Positions 52,809 to 64,000 of a stretch of DNA of 64,000 bases are shown piece by piece (position 1 is the stretch's first letter; each line of letters starts with the position of its first letter). Below the pieces are notes generated by a model. It saw only the letters and a program-made list of their open reading frames with translations. It was not told where the DNA came from and did no database searches. Made by a program: the position numbers and the translations under genes. The stretch comes from Dryas octopetala (Eukaryota > Streptophyta > Magnoliopsida > Rosales > Rosaceae). Location: positions 6,545,228-6,609,227 of the forward strand of contig OY992833.1 in NCBI GenBank assembly GCA_963921425.1, in the 5' to 3' direction.

Positions 52809-55281
52809 ATGTCTGATAAACAAAATATCAAGCGAAGAAAAACAATTTTTTCATATTTTAAGAGAGCTAGTGATGAATCCTCAAGTGAGATCCCTTCTGA
52901 CCCTCCCCCATGTACTCCAATATGTGATAAGCAACAGCCTTCTGAGTCTCCGGTAGTCGAGTCTCAAACTCAAAGGGTCGACTTTGATCAAGAAGTTGAT
53001 ATCAATTCTCTTGTACGTGAACCTAAAGATCGTCTTGCAATTTGGAAATATCCTGTGAATGAACTGGATAATGTTCGGAGAGCTTATATTCTCCTAGGAC
53101 CATATCAACTTGAGTTAGAGAATTATCCATGCTCCTTTGATGGACAACAAAATCGTAGATTTCAGTCCTTTTGGTTCAAAAAATTTCCTTGGCTTGAGTA
53201 TTCTGTTAGTCTTGACAAAGCATTTTGTTTCCCATGCTTCATTTTTGATAATGAGACATCTATCATCCGACATTCACTGTTACTGGGTACAAAGATTGGA
53301 GAAGGGTTAACAATGGAAAAAATTGTGCTTTTTTACATCATGTGGGGACCATTAATTCCCCACATAGTACTGCAATGGAAAAATGGGATAACTTAAGAGA
53401 CTCATCTAAACACATTGAGAAAAGAATTCAGGAGCAATCACTACAAGAAGTGGAAGAAAATCGGTTGAGACTTAAAGCTACAATAGAGAGTGTAAGGTTG
53501 TTAGCAAACCAAAGAATTGTTTTTAGAGGCCATAATGAATCAGTTAACTTATCCAATAGGGGAAATTTCAACGAAGTTCTAAAATCTTTTTCAAGAATGA
53601 ATCTAGAAGTTGAAAAAGTTGTCTTAGAAAACGTTCCTGGAAACGCCAAGTATAATTCTCCATTGATTCAGAAGCAAATCCTAGATATTCTTGGTAACAA
53701 AGTGAGGAACCAGATTTGTGAGGAAATTGGCTATGCAAAATTCTGTATTCTTGTTGATTAAGCAGTTGACGTATCTAGTAAGGAACAAATGGCTATTATT
53801 CTAAGATTTGTTGATTGTGGTGGGTTTATCCGAAAACGGTTTTTTAAAATTGTGAGTGTTCCTAACACTACTTCACAAACTCTTAAAATTGAGATATGTA
53901 AAGTGCTTGTTAAATACAATCTTCAAGTGGAAAATATACGTGGCCAAAGATATGATGGTGCTAGCAATATGAGTGGTGTATTGAATTGATTAAAAACATT
54001 GTTTCTGGAAGATATATTGTCCATATGCATATTACGTGCATTGTTTTGCTGATCGTTTACAACTAACGTTAAATGCTTCAGCTAAAGGGGTGCATGATAT
54101 TTGGCAATTTTTTTCAAGTTTAAATCTAATTGTGAATTTTGTTGATTCTTCTGCAAAGCGTCATTCTGAGTTGAAAGCTATTAGAGAAGAAGAAATCGAA
54201 GATTTGGTAGCTGTTGGACGACTTGAAACAGGTAAAGGGACTAATCAGGCTTGCACTTTGCAACGAGCTAGGGCTACTCGTTGGGGCTCGCATTTTCGTT
54301 CCATTAAAAGTATGGTTGAATTATTTGGTGCAACACAGAAAACTCTTGAACATATGATTGAGAATGGACCCATTAGAAATATACAAGGAGATCGAAGCTA
54401 AGAGTGTTTATAAACATATAAAGTCTCTTGATTTTGTGTTTTGCTTGCTTTTGATGAAAAATATTATGAAAATCACTGATTGACTTTGTCAAAAATTGCA
54501 GAAAAAATCTTTAGACATCTTAATTGCTTTGGAAATGGTTGTAGAAACAAAATCAATTCTGCAAAAGATGAGAGAAGATGGTTGGGATCCTTTAATGGTA
54601 AGTGTTGAATCATTTTGTAAAGAGCATGACATTGAAATGCCTGATATGAGTGCTCGTTATATGCATGGTACAGATCGTTCTTGCTAGCAAAAAGATTATA
54701 TTACAAATGAGCATTATTATTATATAAATATATTTACGTTTGTAATAGATTTTCAACTGGGGAAGTTACATAGTTGATTTACAGAAAAATCATCGGAACT
54801 TCTTATTCTTAGCTCAACATTGGATCCTCGTGATAATTTTAAAGCATTTGACACTAAAGATATATGCACTCTTGCTAAGAAGTTCTATCCTCAAGATTTT
54901 TGTCCAAGTGATTTGCTTTCTTTAGAATCAGAGTGTGTATATTATGAGAAAGTTATGCGTAAGGATCTGAACTTTCAGAATACAGCTTCTACTCCTGATT
55001 TATGTAGATGACTAGTTGAAACAAAAAAGTCAGAATTCTTCCCTATGATTTACAAATTGATTTGTCTAGTATTAACCTTTCCTGTTTCTACGGCAACCAC
55101 AGAAAGAACATTTTCATCTATGAACATCATTAAAAATAAATTTCGAAACAAGATAGAATATGAGTTTCTTGATGATTGTATGCTTCTGCATATTGAAAAA
55201 GAATTTGCTGATAATAATGATTATGATTATGTGATCGATGAGTTTGATGCTATGGGACCTCGAAGGGCAAGATTTAGATAA
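52809..55281 (+). pseudogene. hAT transposase (TTF zinc finger / MYM-type 1-like), degenerate
   Basis: The start MSDKQNIKRRKTIFSYFKRA is typical of plant proteins annotated as TTF-type zinc finger with HAT dimerisation domain. The TTF finger follows (RFQSFWFKKFPWLEYS ... AFCFPCFIF), then the DUF4371-type core (EEIGYAKFCILVD) and the C-terminal hAT dimerisation segment (TATTERTFSSMNIIKNKF). Lesions: a frameshift near 53290; a TAA at 53759-53761 directly after ILVD, where Glu is usual (VDEA/VDES); frame changes near 53990-54030; stops near 54400, 54685 and 55010. The enzyme is dead. Confidence 0.88.
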
Positions 55282-55740
55282 TATTATATTATAATCGCAT
55301 TACATGTTTATTTACTGTTTTTATATATATATATATATATATTTTAATGTTTGTATAGATATGGATTTTGAGGGTAAGGTTCAATAGATCTCCCCTGACT
55401 AGTTGTATCTTTTTTTAATATTAATAAAATTTCTCGTACCATCGAGGTTTTATTTTTCAAGTTCCTATATAAATACTTTATGTGTATTTTTTTTTTACTA
55501 AGAAAAAAATTGTCTAGAGATTTAGCCCACCCAAGTTTCAAATCTTGGTTCCGCCCGCCACTAGTCAGTCACGTGGCAAAACTTAAAAAAAAATTATTTG
55601 GTATAACCAGTCCAATCATCCAAATTATTGGGTTGTTCAAATATACTCTGAAGTGAAATGAGAGTGAACCAAACGTGACTACATTAAATACAACAGATTC
55701 ATGAAGACCGAAGAGCGAGCAAACAGATATGATAAACTGA

Positions 55741-58700
55741 TTAAGTTGGGACCAGAATCGGTGTAATTTGAGGGGGCTGAAAGACATGCACCCCCAACAG
55801 AAGAAAAAGAAGCAAGACATTGGCCATGATGAACAGCTTCCAACCTCTACCACTACCGTTATTGCTGGCCCTTTGTTCTGCAATTGTGCTGTCACCCTGT
55901 TTACCTTCTTCTTTGTCTATAAAACATAAAAAGTAAATATTCCAGAAAATTAATTCCTACATTTCAGAGAAAATCTCTTGAAATTAATCAAATTGGATCG
56001 ATTTAGAAGTGTTTTTCATGGAGTGTCAATCCATCAACAGCTTGACTCAACAAAAAAAACTTGTGAATTGTGATGCTAGATGTCTTTGTGTTTTATATTT
56101 CATTTTTTGAAAAAAAAAAAAAAAAAAAACTGTACGTTTAAATAAGGAGCATTTCCAAAATCAAATGGTACACTTGATGAACACACCTGTTATTTCATCA
56201 AACTCTTGAATGAGTTGAGACAGAATTTCCACCGACTCAAATGGACACCGGCAGACCAAGTATATTCCTGGAAGCACCTCATATGACAAATCTCCACCAA
56301 TGCCAGATGGTTCTAAATGATTCACTGTCGTGTCGTCACTGCCGTGTTGGGTACTCATCATATTCTCTTCTTGCTTGTACACAAGTTTGATGCCGCACTC
56401 CTTTACCTGAAACTGAGATCTCGTGAACATTGAAACAGTCACTTCATCGCCAACTTCCAATTGATTCCCAATCTTCCAATGACTCAACCATACTAAGTCT
56501 TTTCCATCACCCGGAACGCCAAAGAACAATGGGCCATAGATCCACTTCAGATGCTTGCTCTTATTACTGACTATTGTGAATATTGGGTTAGGAAAACGTT
56601 TGATACCATTGATGGTGCTAGAACAATCAATATTGGATTGGGCATAAACAGAGAAGACGTTCAAGCCTCGGATCCTTTGACCGGAAAGTGAAGGCACAGT
56701 AAAAGATATGGAGGAACCTCTACTTTTATGGCTGAATTGGCTTGGAACCTCACTCCCAGGAACAAATGTGCTGATTATACCAGGTTCATATAGTACCTAC
56801 ATATACCATTGACATCAAAATATTAGTCCACTATGTTGCTTATTATACCAGGGACAGAGAGAGGAAAAAAGAAAAAACCTGGATGGGAAGCATCCTCCTC
56901 TTCCACAAAGTAAAACGTAAAAAGTAAGATTTCATCATAACTCTTTCAATGGGTTGCAAGTTCAGGGAGCCAAAAAGTTGGGTCATTTCTATCTGAACTC
57001 TTTCAATGGGTTCTAACTTGAATACCCACCCAATTTCAACTAGGTTCCGATTGTATTCACAAATTAAGCTTGCACTTGATTCGCCTGTAATTGTTTCCAA
57101 CAATGTGCATCCAGTCACATCCAGCACTCGTACTATAGCTGGTATCCTTACAAGCGATTTGAGCCCCTCACACTGAGAAAAACAGAGTTCATGGAGACTC
57201 GTAATTCCTCTGATGCAATCTGGTAGGCAAGAAATTGGATTTGAGCTTAGATCTAATCTTTGCAACCTGAATAGGTTACCAAAATCCTTGGGAAAATCAT
57301 TATCAGAGAGATTGCAGTTTGCAAGACTTAAATCCACTAAACTGTGTGGTAGATATGAAGCCCAAACGATTCCTGGATTTTTGCTTGGGCATAATTTGAC
57401 TTCCCTAGAGGTAGTGCATAAGTCATGTATTGGAATGCCATCTGCTTGAAGCTTTTTCAAAGATTTCATCTTCCCTACCTCCATTATTGGAAACCCATTA
57501 AGATTTGAGCAACCAGATATGATCAATGTTTCAACCAATTTTAGCATAGAAATATTCTTTGGAAGCTCTCTAATGTTTTTGCAATCTTTCATATTCAAAT
57601 GAACAAGTCTCTCTAAAGTTCCAATGGATTCGTGGACATAAACCAAGCTTGCACAATCTTTCAGAATGAAACTTTCTAGATTGGGGATGTGCGAGAAGTC
57701 AGGGGTTTCGGTAAGGGCATGGGAATGGCTGATATTTAGGATCTTCAATGATGGAAGATACTGTTGAAATAAAGAAAAATGAAAGGTGGTATGGAGTCAA
57801 TTCTTAAATTTATAAATAATCATTGAAATTAAAACCCCAAAAATTAAAGAATAGGGAGAATTTATAAAATGAAGTTGCATACCTTTGCACCTTTCCAAAC
57901 TTGTTTCAAGCTGCTATAGCACATTTCAAGAACAACAAGGCTATCCAAAGAAAAATCATTGGGTAAATAATCAAAAGAAAATTCATTCCAACAGAACCAT
58001 CTTAAATCTTTAGGAAATTCTTCATATGATCCAATTACTTGTTTATGACTAAGCTTGAGAAGTCTTAGTTTATGTATCTTTGCAAATGCATTGCTTTCCA
58101 AAAGTACCTCATTTGACTTTCCTGGATTGTATGCAGGATGCTTATCCAGGATAAGTCCTTGAATTGTATGTGTACCCTAATAACCAAAAAAAAAAAAGGA
58201 TGAGTTAACCAACATTGCATCTGGTAAAAAATATTTAAATAAACACCTAATCCACAAAATATACATTACATTATATAATTGAGAGAAACATAGATTTCTT
58301 ACATTCTTTTTTGTCAATACTGTAAAAGAATCATTATGATGCCATAACCTACTTTGCTCCCCTGGTTCCTTTGATTCTAAGCAAACAATTCCTCTTCCCA
58401 TGTCTTGAATCATTTGATGCATTTGCACTTTGTTATATACATCAATTGTAACCAAACACCTCTCAATGAGATTTTCAATGCCGACAACTGTGTAGAAATC
58501 AAAACCATCTAGTATTTTGACAATAAAATCTTTGTCCATTCCAATAAAGAAACATGCAATATGAAGGAATAAATTTTGATCATGGTCATCTTGTAAAGAG
58601 TCGTAGCTTAGTCTTAGTTTATTCATGATTTCACCATTTGGAATAGCTTTCAACTTCTCTAATGCACTTTCCCATACAACTATACTTTGCCCTGACAGAG

Positions 58701-59404
58701 AGGAACCCAAAACTTTCAGAGCTAATGGAAGTCCTCCGCAGATGTGTACTACTCTCTTTGAATATTCCATATAATCTTTATTGGGATGGTCTTGTCCAAA
58801 TGCGTGCCAACTGAAGAGCTCTAGTGATTCACTATCACCAAAAGTTTCAACATTATGCACCTTTATAAGCTGGTGGCAAGCTTTTAACAATCCTGCATTG
58901 TTAGTTGTTATGATTACTTTACTTCCTGGATAGAACTGGCCTTGCATTCTAGATAGCGCATCTAATTGGTCTACATGGTCTACATCATCGAAAACAAGAA
59001 GGACTCTTTTAGAGCTAATAGCATCTTCAATCTTCATTATTCCCTCACCAACATTGTGTATTTTCACTTTTCTCCCATTCAAAACATCATAAAGAAGTTG
59101 TTTTTGCATTTGAATCAAGCCATTGGGTGTTCTCGAACGTTCTCTAATGTTTTCAAGGAAACTGCTTCCTTGAAATCTTTTAAAGTTTGAATTGTATACA
59201 ACCTTTGCAATGGTTGTCTTCCCTATTCCCCGCATCCCATAAATGACAAGTATGTCAACATTAGTTGATCCATCCTGTAACCATAAATTAATATTTTCGA
59301 CTTGAGAATGGATTCCAATCAGGTGCGGAGCAATACTTAAGGGTGTGCGACTTAGTTTGTCTTCAATCACTTTAACAATTTTCTCGATAAATTTTGACTC
59401 ATGC
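55741..59404 (-). pseudogene. TNL-B: NBS-LRR copy without TIR exon
   Basis: Exons on the minus strand homologous to TNL-A exons 2-6: 59404-58303, 58176-57883, 57760-56879, 56796-56187, 55916-55741. All splice sites and reading frames are kept, and the NB-ARC motifs (GMRGIGKTT, VLLVFDDVD, GLPLALKVLG, MHQMIQDMG), LRRs, C-JID-type domain and terminal hydrophobic helix are present. The TIR exon, 5' UTR and first ~300 bp of upstream sequence are deleted: 59480 joins directly to the equivalent of 33583. No ATG in frame exists at the start of the NB-ARC exon (the frame opens with TTG). It is either a pseudogene or, if transcribed from elsewhere, a TIR-less protein starting inside NB-ARC. Confidence 0.92.
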
Positions 59405-59480
59405 CTAGAAAATTGCAATCAAAGTGGAAAACAAATCAAACATGATCATCATATATGACTTGAGATAATTAAATTGTAAA

Positions 59481-61270
59481 TGGTTCGATGCCCAACCTCT
59501 ATCGTCTTTGAAGGTAGTTTGGTGCTGCGTTGACGTTGACGTTGACGTTGATGTTGACAGTGTTTTCTTCCTGATCTACCACTCCTGGTCAGCATTTACA
59601 AGCAAGTTTCTTCTCTACAGTAGGTTTTTTTTTGTGGGCTTTTCTCTGGTGGGCTTTTCTCTTTTTTTGTGGCCTCCCTCCAAAGTCCAGAGCAAATGGG
59701 TGGTTTGATAACCACCAAATCACTGCATATTTCATTTCATTCCTTTTTGTCCATACTTGTAAAGAATTTTAATATGTTTCCCGGAATCCTTTGATAATTA
59801 GTAACGAATTATGTGATGCTTCTGTACTAAACATCTATTAATGACATTTTGAATGCCAATAACTGTGTAGAAATCAAAGGATGCAATAACATATAGATGG
59901 GCCGGTCATGGGTCCATATATAAATGATATTGAAAGTATATTGTCGGATGGTCTACCCTAGGAGCTAAATAAATACAAGGTGGTAGATCCAAACCGGATC
60001 ACTTGGTAACAATTATACTTTGTAAATTAATAAGCAAGAAAAATGTCGTCAGTGGATAATGTTGTGGATAAATACTTTACCTACGGTTGGGGGTTAACGA
60101 GTATTTGACCATTGAAATGAGTGTGGAAAAGAGAGAGATGAAGAAAGAAGATTTTCTGTGGCATGTGATGGTTGGAGTCTGGCTGGGGGGTTGTAGATCG
60201 TATGGTCAAAAAAGCTGGTATGTTTATGCAGGCTAGCTTGTCAGTGGTGTGCTGGTTTCACACCGGGGGAACAACATCCGGAGCAACGACCACGACTGGA
60301 ACAACGGCCAACAAAGACCGTAACTACATAGATAACTGCTCCTCCCATTCTCCAAGTGTGAGAAGTGGGCGTAAAGCGTAAGGAGAAAGACTTTCATATA
60401 ACGAGTGTATAAATCCTTTGTATACACCCTTTGTGACTATTTCTCTTATTACGTATTCACTTTCTCACGCTTGTAAATAACTTACTTATCACACGGTTAT
60501 ATACACCCTACCCTCTATGTCTAGTATGTGACAAGAGAGATAAGGTGTATACAGGGAGTGTATCAGACTTGAGAGGTCACATGCTCTGTTGTTGCGGCCC
60601 AACTCCAATTCCAATCCTAGTGATCTTTTCAGAGCAAGGGTCCAAAGGAACCAAAAGACATTCCGACTCTGGTATTGAATTCAACTGGAGCATAAGATCT
60701 ATTGAGACTATAGATCGATTAATTTTTAGTGAAGCACATGAATTGAAAGTATCGAACCACTGGTTCTTGGTGAGTGAAGCAATTTTCATTTTACTCTTAT
60801 ATCAATTCATTCTAGTCCCCTTTTATCTAATATGACATATCTGCATGCCTGTGTTCATCACATCTATTCAGTCATGCCAGTTTGTGGTCCTTTGATTTCT
60901 GGCTCATCATCTTACGCTTGGAAAATTAAGAAAAATCTGGATCTAAGTGCTTTTTGTAGGTTTGAAACATTTACATGATGTTGTGTTATCCTGTAAAGAT
61001 TTACCATATTCTTGACAGATTTTCCTTTTGAACAAAATTATAATCCATGACAATCTGTTTTGACATATTAGTTAATTCACAAGAGCTTTATTACAACAGT
61101 ATAACGCTTCAGAAGAGCTTGGATATAATTCCACATTCATTCACACAATTCATACACAAGCGTAACTTTATTTCATTTGTACAACTACTACCTTGGGAAG
61201 TCATTGAGTTATGGGCTAGACAGCCGAGTAACTGTTGCTTAATGTGGGTCATCGCTTGCTGGAGGAACTG
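59481..61270. repeat. Repeated spacer block, copy B
   Basis: Homologous to 33583-35354 with small differences, including the TTGACG array at 59529-59558 and the NB-ARC relic near 59838-59887. It lies between TNL-B and SUS-B as copy A lies between TNL-A and SUS-A. No gene is recognised. Confidence 0.8.
59529..59558. promoter_or_regulatory. TTGACG hexamer array, copy B
   Basis: The same 30-base array as at 33631-33660. Because of the TIR-exon deletion it now lies only about 125 bases upstream of the NB-ARC exon of TNL-B. Function is inferred only. Confidence 0.4.
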
Positions 61271-61466
61271 ATTTTATCTGAAACAATGTAGACATAATGA
61301 ATTTTATAAAGATGACTCATTTGATCCTTAAGCACAGTTGGGCACTAATCCTATCAAAATCACTGTCTTAATTTATTCAAAATAAGATAATCAGAGACTA
61401 TAACTCATATTCTTTATCCACGCATATACCCCAAAAATTATTCACATTCTAATAACAAGTACTCAC

Positions 61467-63917
61467 CAATTTGCGGAACTTCAGAATGTAGAACATCTCA
61501 AGATATCGTCGGGTCTCACGCCTTTCAAGCTTTGATACATCCTTCCAGAAACCATAAACGCCAGCCAATGTAGAACAAAAGCACCGCCTGTATCTGCTAT
61601 GTAACGATATAGCTCACCGTTACATGCTCGATCAAGTTGGGCTGATATCCATCGAAATTGACCATTTAAGTTGTTCTCCTTTATAAGATTATGCATCTTC
61701 TCAATCTCTGCAATCTCTTCTCTATCTTTTGACTTCTTCACATCATTGTAACCAGCCACCAAGACAAGGTTTACCAGATCCCTGAGTTTGGGATTCTTAC
61801 CATAGCACTCGACCAACCCAGTCATGTTTTTCACCTGGTCCATTCTTGCCATGGAAAATAATATGGGCTTTGACGGATCATTCAGAATACCACTGAACCA
61901 ATAAAGAAGAAATATCGTATTATCAAGTGACTGCTACAAATAACTCACATTGTCACATTTGATGCACTATGAAGGAACTCACATGTGCTCTTCATTCTGC
62001 TCAGGATCATATAGCAACTTTTCTAAGTAACCATGTAGGGCTGTAAGTCTCTTTTGCTTCTCAGAGTAAGGGAAATAAATGGAAATATCAGATCCGGGTG
62101 ACACGATATTGAATTTTGGATCAAAAACATTAATGCCATGAACGACTCGGTACAGCCCCGGAAGAGTGAAAGAGTTGTGGCTCTCATACTGACCGACAGT
62201 ATTCTTCCTGAAAGAATGGATAAAAAAAAGTTTAGCAAACAAGGAAATTAACATCACTAAAATAAAGAACAAGGCAAAGATGAATACGGAGAAGCAATTG
62301 ACTCCAATTTTCAAAAGCACTATTGATGCTTAAGTTATGATTTGGGAAGCCTATTTGTATTACAAATTACCATAGTAGTCTAATTAACAAGGCTAATACC
62401 AGATTAAACTAAACACACTGAACCGGCAATGACAAATAATTGTTTCAATGAAAAAAAAAACAGAACATTCATCTATAACAACATTCCACAGCATAAGGAG
62501 ACTTACGTTCCTGCAATCTCTTGGTATGTGCTGGTGATTATAAAATCTGCATTATTCATGGCTATTAGGTCAGCCGTGAATTGACATGAGAAGTGGTATT
62601 TATCCTCAAAATTTTTCCAGTATATATCTGAATCTGGATATTTTGTTTTCTCCAACGCATGCGCAATCGTGCACTGCACATGTCAAAGTTAAGATAGTCA
62701 GATAACATTCTCATTAGATAATATGATGAACCGGGCAGCTGCAGAAAATACTGGACCTGTGTAACTCCCATTTTGTAAGCCAACAAAGATGCAACAAGAT
62801 TCCCATCACTGTAATTTCCGATAATAAAATCTGGATGTCCCTGTAACTCTGCAGTAATTTCCTTTGCAGCATCCTGATCACATGAAAAACAAAATTTGAA
62901 AAAGCAAGTAAGAATTAGTAAATCAGATGACAATTTAACTCTATATCATTCTGAATATGCAATTAGTGAACAAAGTCATGTGCTACTTCCATAATGCAGT
63001 GCTATCACAGAGGGGTAGCAAACTATGGCAGTAATGCAGATGGACAGATATAAATAAATCATCCAATTAAGATGGTGAAATGACAGCAAGAACAATTTTA
63101 GATCATTTCCACATATTCTGTCAGTGTTGAAGCATCAATTTTAGATCATTATCTTCAACGAGAAGAATAATTAGAGCTTCACATGTTAAAAATAGTTTAC
63201 CTCAGCAAAGGTCTCCAAATAAGGCCATACATCAAACCTTGAGATCCATTTACGAAGAATCCCTTTCTCTGATCTAAAAGGAACTCGTAAAATATGTGTG
63301 TAGTCTGTTCCACTGATTCTTTCCAGCTGCTGGTTGCATGTAGTTCCTTTTGCATCAGGTATAAGCCTGGTCACCTTGGAACACCAGCGAAAAACTCATT
63401 AGTTTTACACAAAGAAAAGCTACCATAAGGATTTGGCTAAAGACATTTACGATAAGGATTCTTGGAGTGAAATCTAATCCGTGTTTCTGAATTCTACTCA
63501 GCATTTCATTTTCGAGGGCACGCACTTGGTCCAGTATATAGACAACCTGCATATAAAATTATGTAAAAAGTTCTCATTTTAACAGTTACAGTGATAGCTA
63601 GCTAACATGCTAAAGCTCATAACAGAAGATTATGGAATACTTAAAGTATACGCAATTGCACCGTGAGGCCTGTTAGTCATTTAAAAAGAAAAAATAATAC
63701 CTGCCCACCAGTGTCAGGTAAACCTAAGACATTTTCTTGCCCAAAGTATCCATGTGGAGACAAAATGACAACATTAAACACCATTGGTACTCTCCCAAGG
63801 AATGTCTCCAATACAGAAGGATCAGGAGCCTGAAGGATATCTAGGAGAAGATGCATCATCTCCAGTACGTGTGCTGCAGTGTCTCCCCAACCCCGCTCAA
63901 AGCCCATTCCTTGTAAT
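61467..63917 (-). pseudogene. SUS: Sucrose synthase, copy B (internal deletion, partial)
   Basis: Exons on the minus strand: 63917-63701, 63546-63451, 63374-63201, 62873-62757, 62673-62507, 62207-61983, then a fused exon 61892-61467. They are nearly identical to SUS-A (offset 18,490). In the fused exon, after [12 protein letters not shown] the sequence jumps at about 61572 to the exon encoding [13 protein letters not shown], but out of frame (it reads [14 protein letters not shown]) and ends at a stop. The exon with [20 protein letters not shown], needed for nucleotide-sugar binding, is gone. Upstream exons would lie beyond the window. Catalytically dead by inference. Confidence 0.92.
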
Positions 63918-64000
63918 CTACATACAAGTCACAGTAAAAGAAAAACAGCATCTGATCAGGAATTACAGTGCTCTAAATGTGCATCTCCAGGAGGCAGTTG

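Larger units (their letters stand above)
49563..55567 (+). mobile_element. hAT transposon with nested insertions
   Basis: It is flanked by an exact 8-bp duplication GTCACGTG (49555-49562 and 55568-55575), the hallmark length of hAT. The left end CAAGGGCGGAAGG and the right end (read inverted ...GTGGCGGGCGGAACC) are imperfect inverted repeats of the CAGTGGCGGA type. It encodes a decayed TTF-type zinc finger/hAT dimerisation transposase. Unit 1 has no insertion at the homologous place (about 28583), so it arrived after duplication or was lost there. Total is 6005 bp, of which about 2.3 kb is nested material. Confidence 0.92.
46867..64000. repeat. Segmental duplication, unit 2 (GST-TNL-SUS)
   Basis: The second copy of the GST-TNL-spacer-SUS segment. 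Compared with unit 1 it lacks the PIF element, the GST intron solo LTR, the GST exon MITE, the TIR exon and the CACTA element, and it gains a hAT element with nested insertions. It continues past the window end inside SUS-B. Confidence 0.9.

Noticed and set aside
55741..59404. TNL-B as an intact gene using a start at 59418
   Set aside because: The codon there is TTG in former intron 1; no ATG precedes the P-loop region closely, and the TIR exon and promoter are deleted.

Overview
This is nuclear DNA of a flowering plant, almost certainly a eudicot. It is AT-rich, has spliced genes with GT-AG introns, carries TIR-NBS-LRR (TNL) resistance genes (absent from grasses), and is packed with plant-type transposable elements. 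The species cannot be fixed from the sequence alone; a woody eudicot such as a rosid would fit.

Layout. 1-5131: gene-poor, with a degenerate hAT-like element (945-1757) and a truncated LTR with a primer binding site (1803-2370). 5137-18445: a complete but decayed Ty3/gypsy element of the Tat type, with LTRs, PBS, PPT, a 5-bp TSD, two RNase H regions and an antisense plant-mobile-domain ORF near the 3' LTR. 19467-19678: a foldback MITE. 19920-23898: a small MITE with 9-bp TSDs, split by a 3.8-kb PIF/Harbinger element.

23877-64000 is a tandemly duplicated segment carrying a tau-class glutathione S-transferase (GST), a TNL gene, a repeated spacer and a sucrose synthase (SUS). Unit 1: GST-1 (pseudogene, MITE in exon 2, solo LTR in its intron), TNL-A (six exons, 1196 codons, apparently intact), spacer copy A, and SUS-A (broken, with a 6.9-kb CACTA element in one intron). 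The CACTA element carries most of a kinesin-13 gene with its introns. A fragment of the spacer (copy C) joins the two units. Unit 2: GST-2 (intact, two exons, 222 aa), a 6-kb hAT element with two further insertions nested inside, TNL-B (the whole TIR exon deleted), spacer copy B, and SUS-B (internal deletion, runs off the window end).

Functionally only GST-2 (xenobiotic conjugation) and TNL-A (intracellular immune receptor) look able to make normal proteins. Everything else is transposon-derived or a broken paralogue. The two units act as natural controls for each other: comparing them identifies empty sites, deletion end points and the order of insertions.
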